This document shows, piece after piece, positions 23,258-24,995 of a stretch of 24,995 bases of DNA. Origin of the DNA: an uncultured Clostridia bacterium (GTDB lineage Bacteria; Bacillota; Clostridia; Christensenellales; Aristaeellaceae). The DNA is taken from positions 1-24,995 of the forward strand of contig CALGBY010000082.1 of assembly GCA_937886445.1 (NCBI GenBank), given 5' to 3'. Numbering within the stretch: the first letter of the stretch is position 1; every line of letters begins with the position of its first letter. The position numbers were made by a program, and so were the translations under genes. The notes beneath the pieces were generated by a model that saw nothing but the letters and a program-made list of their open reading frames with translations, was not told where the DNA came from and ran no database searches.

Positions 23258-23980
23258 ATGATGGCACAGAATGTACTGGTAACGGGATGCGGAAGAAGCT
23301 ACGCGCTGGGATACAATCTGGCGCTCCGGTATCTTGAAAGCGGCGATACCGTGGCGGCATCGGTGCGCAGGGCATCGCCCGAATTGGAAAAGCTGAAGGA
23401 GCAGTATGGGGAGAAACTGATCATCCTTACCATGGATATCGGCAGCACCGCCTCGGTGAACGCCGCGGCGGAGGTACTGGCCGGGCAGACGGATCATCTG
23501 GACCTGATCATCAACAATGCCGTTACCACCTCTCCCGATGTGGGAAAGGGCTTCTTTGAAGCGGATCTGGATCCGATCGCCCGTGCCATGGATGTGGCCG
23601 CCGTGGGCCCCATGCGGGTCATCAAGGCCTTTTATCCCCTGCTGAAAAAGAGTGCCGGCACAGGGCTGATCATGAACATCTCCTCCGAGGCGGGCAGCAT
23701 CAGCAAATGCTACCGCACCAATATGATCGATTACGGTATGTCCAAGGCGGCTCTGAATATGGCCACCATGAACCTGGTCAACACCTTCCGTGATGATCCG
23801 AAAATCAATATTTTCTGTGTGCATCCCGGCTGGATCCGCACAGACGGAAAGCCCGATAACCCCGCGCCGCTCTCCTCCTATGAGGCCGCGGGCATCCTGC
23901 AGCGGCTTTTTGAGCAGCGCAGGGAGGATAAAGCGGGGCACCGCTTCATTACCAACAGGGGAGAGGATTATCCCTTCTGA
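23258..23980 (+). CDS. Short-chain dehydrogenase/reductase, 240 aa
   Basis: A Rossmann-fold NAD(P)-dependent oxidoreductase. The cofactor loop reads VTGCGRSYALGYN, a variant of TGxxxGxG. Asp59-Ile60 in LTMDIGST and the NNAV motif (about 86-89) complete the nucleotide site. The catalytic Ser is in MNISSEAGS, with Tyr and Lys in YGMSK. VHPGWIRTDG follows the active site, as in classical SDRs. Two adjacent ATGs are possible, 23258 and 23261; GGAGG is 4 and 7 nt away respectively, so 23261 may be used. It may oxidise or reduce the product of the upstream isomerase-like enzyme; the substrate is unknown. A terminator follows. Confidence 0.9.
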   Translation: MMAQNVLVTGCGRSYALGYNLALRYLESGDTVAASVRRASPELEKLKEQYGEKLIILTMDIGSTASVNAAAEVLAGQTDHLDLIINNAVTTSPDVGKGFFEADLDPIARAMDVAAVGPMRVIKAFYPLLKKSAGTGLIMNISSEAGSISKCYRTNMIDYGMSKAALNMATMNLVNTFRDDPKINIFCVHPGWIRTDGKPDNPAPLSSYEAAGILQRLFEQRREDKAGHRFITNRGEDYPF

Positions 23981-24010
23981 TCAGCCGAGATCCGAATATC
24001 GCGCAAATCA

Positions 24011-24039
24011 AAAGCCGGCCGCGTCTGCAGCCGGTTTTT
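24011..24039 (+). terminator. Rho-independent terminator after the dehydrogenase gene
   Basis: CCGGC/GCCGG stem extended by G-T and A-T pairs around a 10-nt loop, ending in five T residues (24035-24039). Confidence 0.85.
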
Positions 24040-24096
24040 CTTATGGGAACAGAGAGCCTTTGCTGTTTGATTATTCGTATTCAGTACTTTCAGGTA

Positions 24097-24263
24097 TAGG
24101 GAAACGCTGATTAATTCGGCAGACTCATCTGCGGCGTCTTTTGCACAATCTGCTTTCCGCAAAAATCTCGATTTACCTCCAGTAAACCTTCGATTTTTGC
24201 AGTCGCATCTTGTACAAAATTCGCTCGCATCTGAACCCACCTCAATTAATCAGTGTTTCCATA
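24097..24263. mobile_element. MITE-like palindromic element, family 2
   Basis: The element (24099-24261) is flanked by TA on each side. Its inverted ends, GGAAACGCTGATTAATT on the left and GGAAACACTGATTAATT on the right read from the other strand, differ at one of 17 positions. The inner arms pair as well (GCAAAAATC with GATTTTTGC, TTTTGCACAA with TTGTACAAAA), so it can fold into one long hairpin of about 160 nt. It has no coding capacity. Its apex is the 26-nt sequence shared with family 1. Its right end supplies the stop codon of the adjacent lipoprotein gene. Confidence 0.85.
24167..24192 (+). repeat. 26-nt apex shared with the first MITE-like element
   Basis: Identical in sequence and orientation to 1129-1154, although the surrounding arms and end sequences differ. 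Confidence 0.85.
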
Positions 24264-24740
24264 GAATTCAAAATAATAGAATATGTCTGTATCGCTGTCA
24301 TACACGGCTAAGGTGAAATTGAACACATAATGGTTGAGTAACTCAGAATCATCGTATAACTCTTCAGATTCAGAATCCTGATCCATAAAATAATAGTATC
24401 CGTTTTCAATTTCAGGCATATGTGCTTCCTCAGATAAATTATTCATATAGTGTATGTCATCTTTTTCCCTGCTGTACATAATCATGTCAAGGTTTTCCGA
24501 TAACGGCAGTTTCTTCCATCCTTCGACATTTTTCAGCGCGGTCTCTGTATGATCGGAGCAGTCTAAAATCATGTAATAATACCAATCTCCATGTAAACCG
24601 CCGTGATGATCCATCTCATCAACAACCGTAAAATCCTGTTTGGAAAAGCCTAAGTAACCGTCCGGTCTCACACCGGCCGAACAGCCGTATAATATATCGA
24701 TCAAGAGCATTGCGGCAATTATTGATAATGCTTTTTTCAT
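24246..24740 (-). CDS. Lipoprotein of unknown function, 164 aa, C terminus altered by an insertion
   Basis: An exported lipid-anchored protein: a signal peptide with LLIDILYGC gives lipobox Cys20. The mature part is acidic and rich in aromatic residues (GDWYYYMILDCSDHTE, ENGYYYFMDQDSESEELYDD). I recognise no family. GAGGAG lies 8 nt before the ATG (24740-24738). The final codons for Gly-Asn-Thr-Asp and the stop lie in the terminal repeat of the family 2 element. Removing the element and one TA would give Tyr-Thr-stop, so the insertion only swapped the last residues. Base composition is AT-rich compared with the middle of the window, as in the agr locus. Confidence 0.75.
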   Translation of the reverse strand: MKKALSIIAAMLLIDILYGCSAGVRPDGYLGFSKQDFTVVDEMDHHGGLHGDWYYYMILDCSDHTETALKNVEGWKKLPLSENLDMIMYSREKDDIHYMNNLSEEAHMPEIENGYYYFMDQDSESEELYDDSELLNHYVFNFTLAVYDSDTDIFYYFEFYGNTD

Positions 24741-24752
24741 TATATTATCTCC

Positions 24753-24833
24753 TCATATACCACCCGACATGAAACACAGCCAGCACAGGAACGCAATAAG
24801 CAACACTTTTATGAGATTACGGATCCAATACAC
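24753..24833 (-). CDS. Possible 26-residue hydrophobic peptide upstream of the lipoprotein
   Basis: A GTG at 24833-24831, preceded by a G-rich GGAAGGGGGG, opens a frame that reads like one membrane helix (YWIRNLIKVLLIAFLCWLCF). It ends in TGA at 24755-24753, just before the lipoprotein ribosome site. An in-frame TAG upstream limits the start to this GTG. It could be a coupled small membrane protein or leader peptide. Start codon and ribosome-site spacing are poor, so it may be chance. Confidence 0.3.
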   Translation of the reverse strand: MYWIRNLIKVLLIAFLCWLCFMSGGI

Positions 24834-24942
24834 CCCCCCTTCCGGACATTTTCTGTCCGTCTATCCGTTTCAATTCGTACTACGCTGTCCTTTCGGAATC
24901 AACTTTTTGAAAAAGACATAAATATTTTGGCAACACCGCGTA

Positions 24943-24995
24943 TTAGGGTGTGTCTCTAAAATGAGGAATGTGCAGTTTCAAGCAGATTTTCCGTC
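24943..24995. mobile_element. MITE-like element, family 1, second copy, cut by the window end
   Basis: These 53 nt are an exact reverse complement of 1172-1224, including the terminal repeat and a TA (24944-24945). The rest of the element lies beyond the window. Identity over the whole visible part suggests recent movement or shared upkeep. Confidence 0.85.

Noticed and set aside
20675..23941. 1088-codon minus-strand frame extending the foldase gene upstream
   Set aside because: The upstream part is antisense to the isomerase and dehydrogenase genes. The true start at 22009 has an ideal ribosome site and a signal peptide.
1060..24995. CRISPR array made of the short repeats
   Set aside because: The repeats are few, far apart, palindromic and flanked by TA, which fits MITE-like elements, and there are no cas genes.

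Overview
The window looks like a Gram-positive (Bacillota, class Clostridia) chromosome of moderately high GC. Supporting signs are GGAGG-type ribosome binding sites, a yybS-rplI-dnaB gene order, a YhaM-type exoribonuclease, QueH, a PrsA/SurA-like foldase, an LPxTG-type surface protein and an Agr-type peptide signalling locus. A rumen or gut Clostridium relative would fit, but this is inference and no species is claimed. The two ends (about 1-3540 and 24060-24995) look clearly more AT-rich than the housekeeping middle and hold all the mobile-element copies.

Layout. 1-3540, minus strand: an agr-like quorum-sensing operon in the order agrA (LytTR regulator), agrC (GHKL kinase), agrB (processing protease), candidate agrD (signal precursor), then a possible 29-residue peptide. 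agrB is broken by a 160-bp palindromic MITE-like element inserted at a TA. Removing the element with one TA rejoins the reading frame exactly and restores a 202-residue AgrB with its His-x6-Cys dyad. 3540-3983: intergenic, with the agr promoter, one copy of a structured repeat and the serS terminator. 3984-5288, minus: a divergent seryl-tRNA synthetase, with its promoter back-to-back with that of the mnmA-type thiouridylase (5460-6467, plus). 6532-10525, plus: yybS-like, rplI, dnaB and yhaM in one tightly packed operon. 10639-14423, plus: a lipoprotein, a Nudix hydrolase, an unknown protein coupled to it, a zinc-ribbon/TM2 membrane protein and a secreted SH3 protein. 14538-22009, minus: a foldase-like secreted protein, a 1744-residue LPxTG-type surface protein and queH. 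22463-23980, plus: a sugar-phosphate isomerase/epimerase-like protein and a short-chain dehydrogenase. 24246-24740, minus: a lipoprotein whose last codons and stop come from a second MITE-like element. The window ends inside another copy of the first element family.

How the genes work together. The agr genes would form a secreted-peptide circuit in which AgrB processes AgrD and AgrC/AgrA respond, but with agrB split the strain is probably signal-negative. The foldase-like protein is encoded directly upstream of the giant wall protein and may help it fold outside the membrane. The yybS-rplI-dnaB-yhaM block is a replication, translation and RNA-maturation cluster.

The most unusual observations are the reversible-looking MITE interruption of agrB, two MITE-like families with different ends but an identical 26-nt apex, and a dispersed hairpin-plus-tail repeat present three times with a compensatory base-pair change. 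All statements come from reading the sequence. No database search or folding calculation was run.
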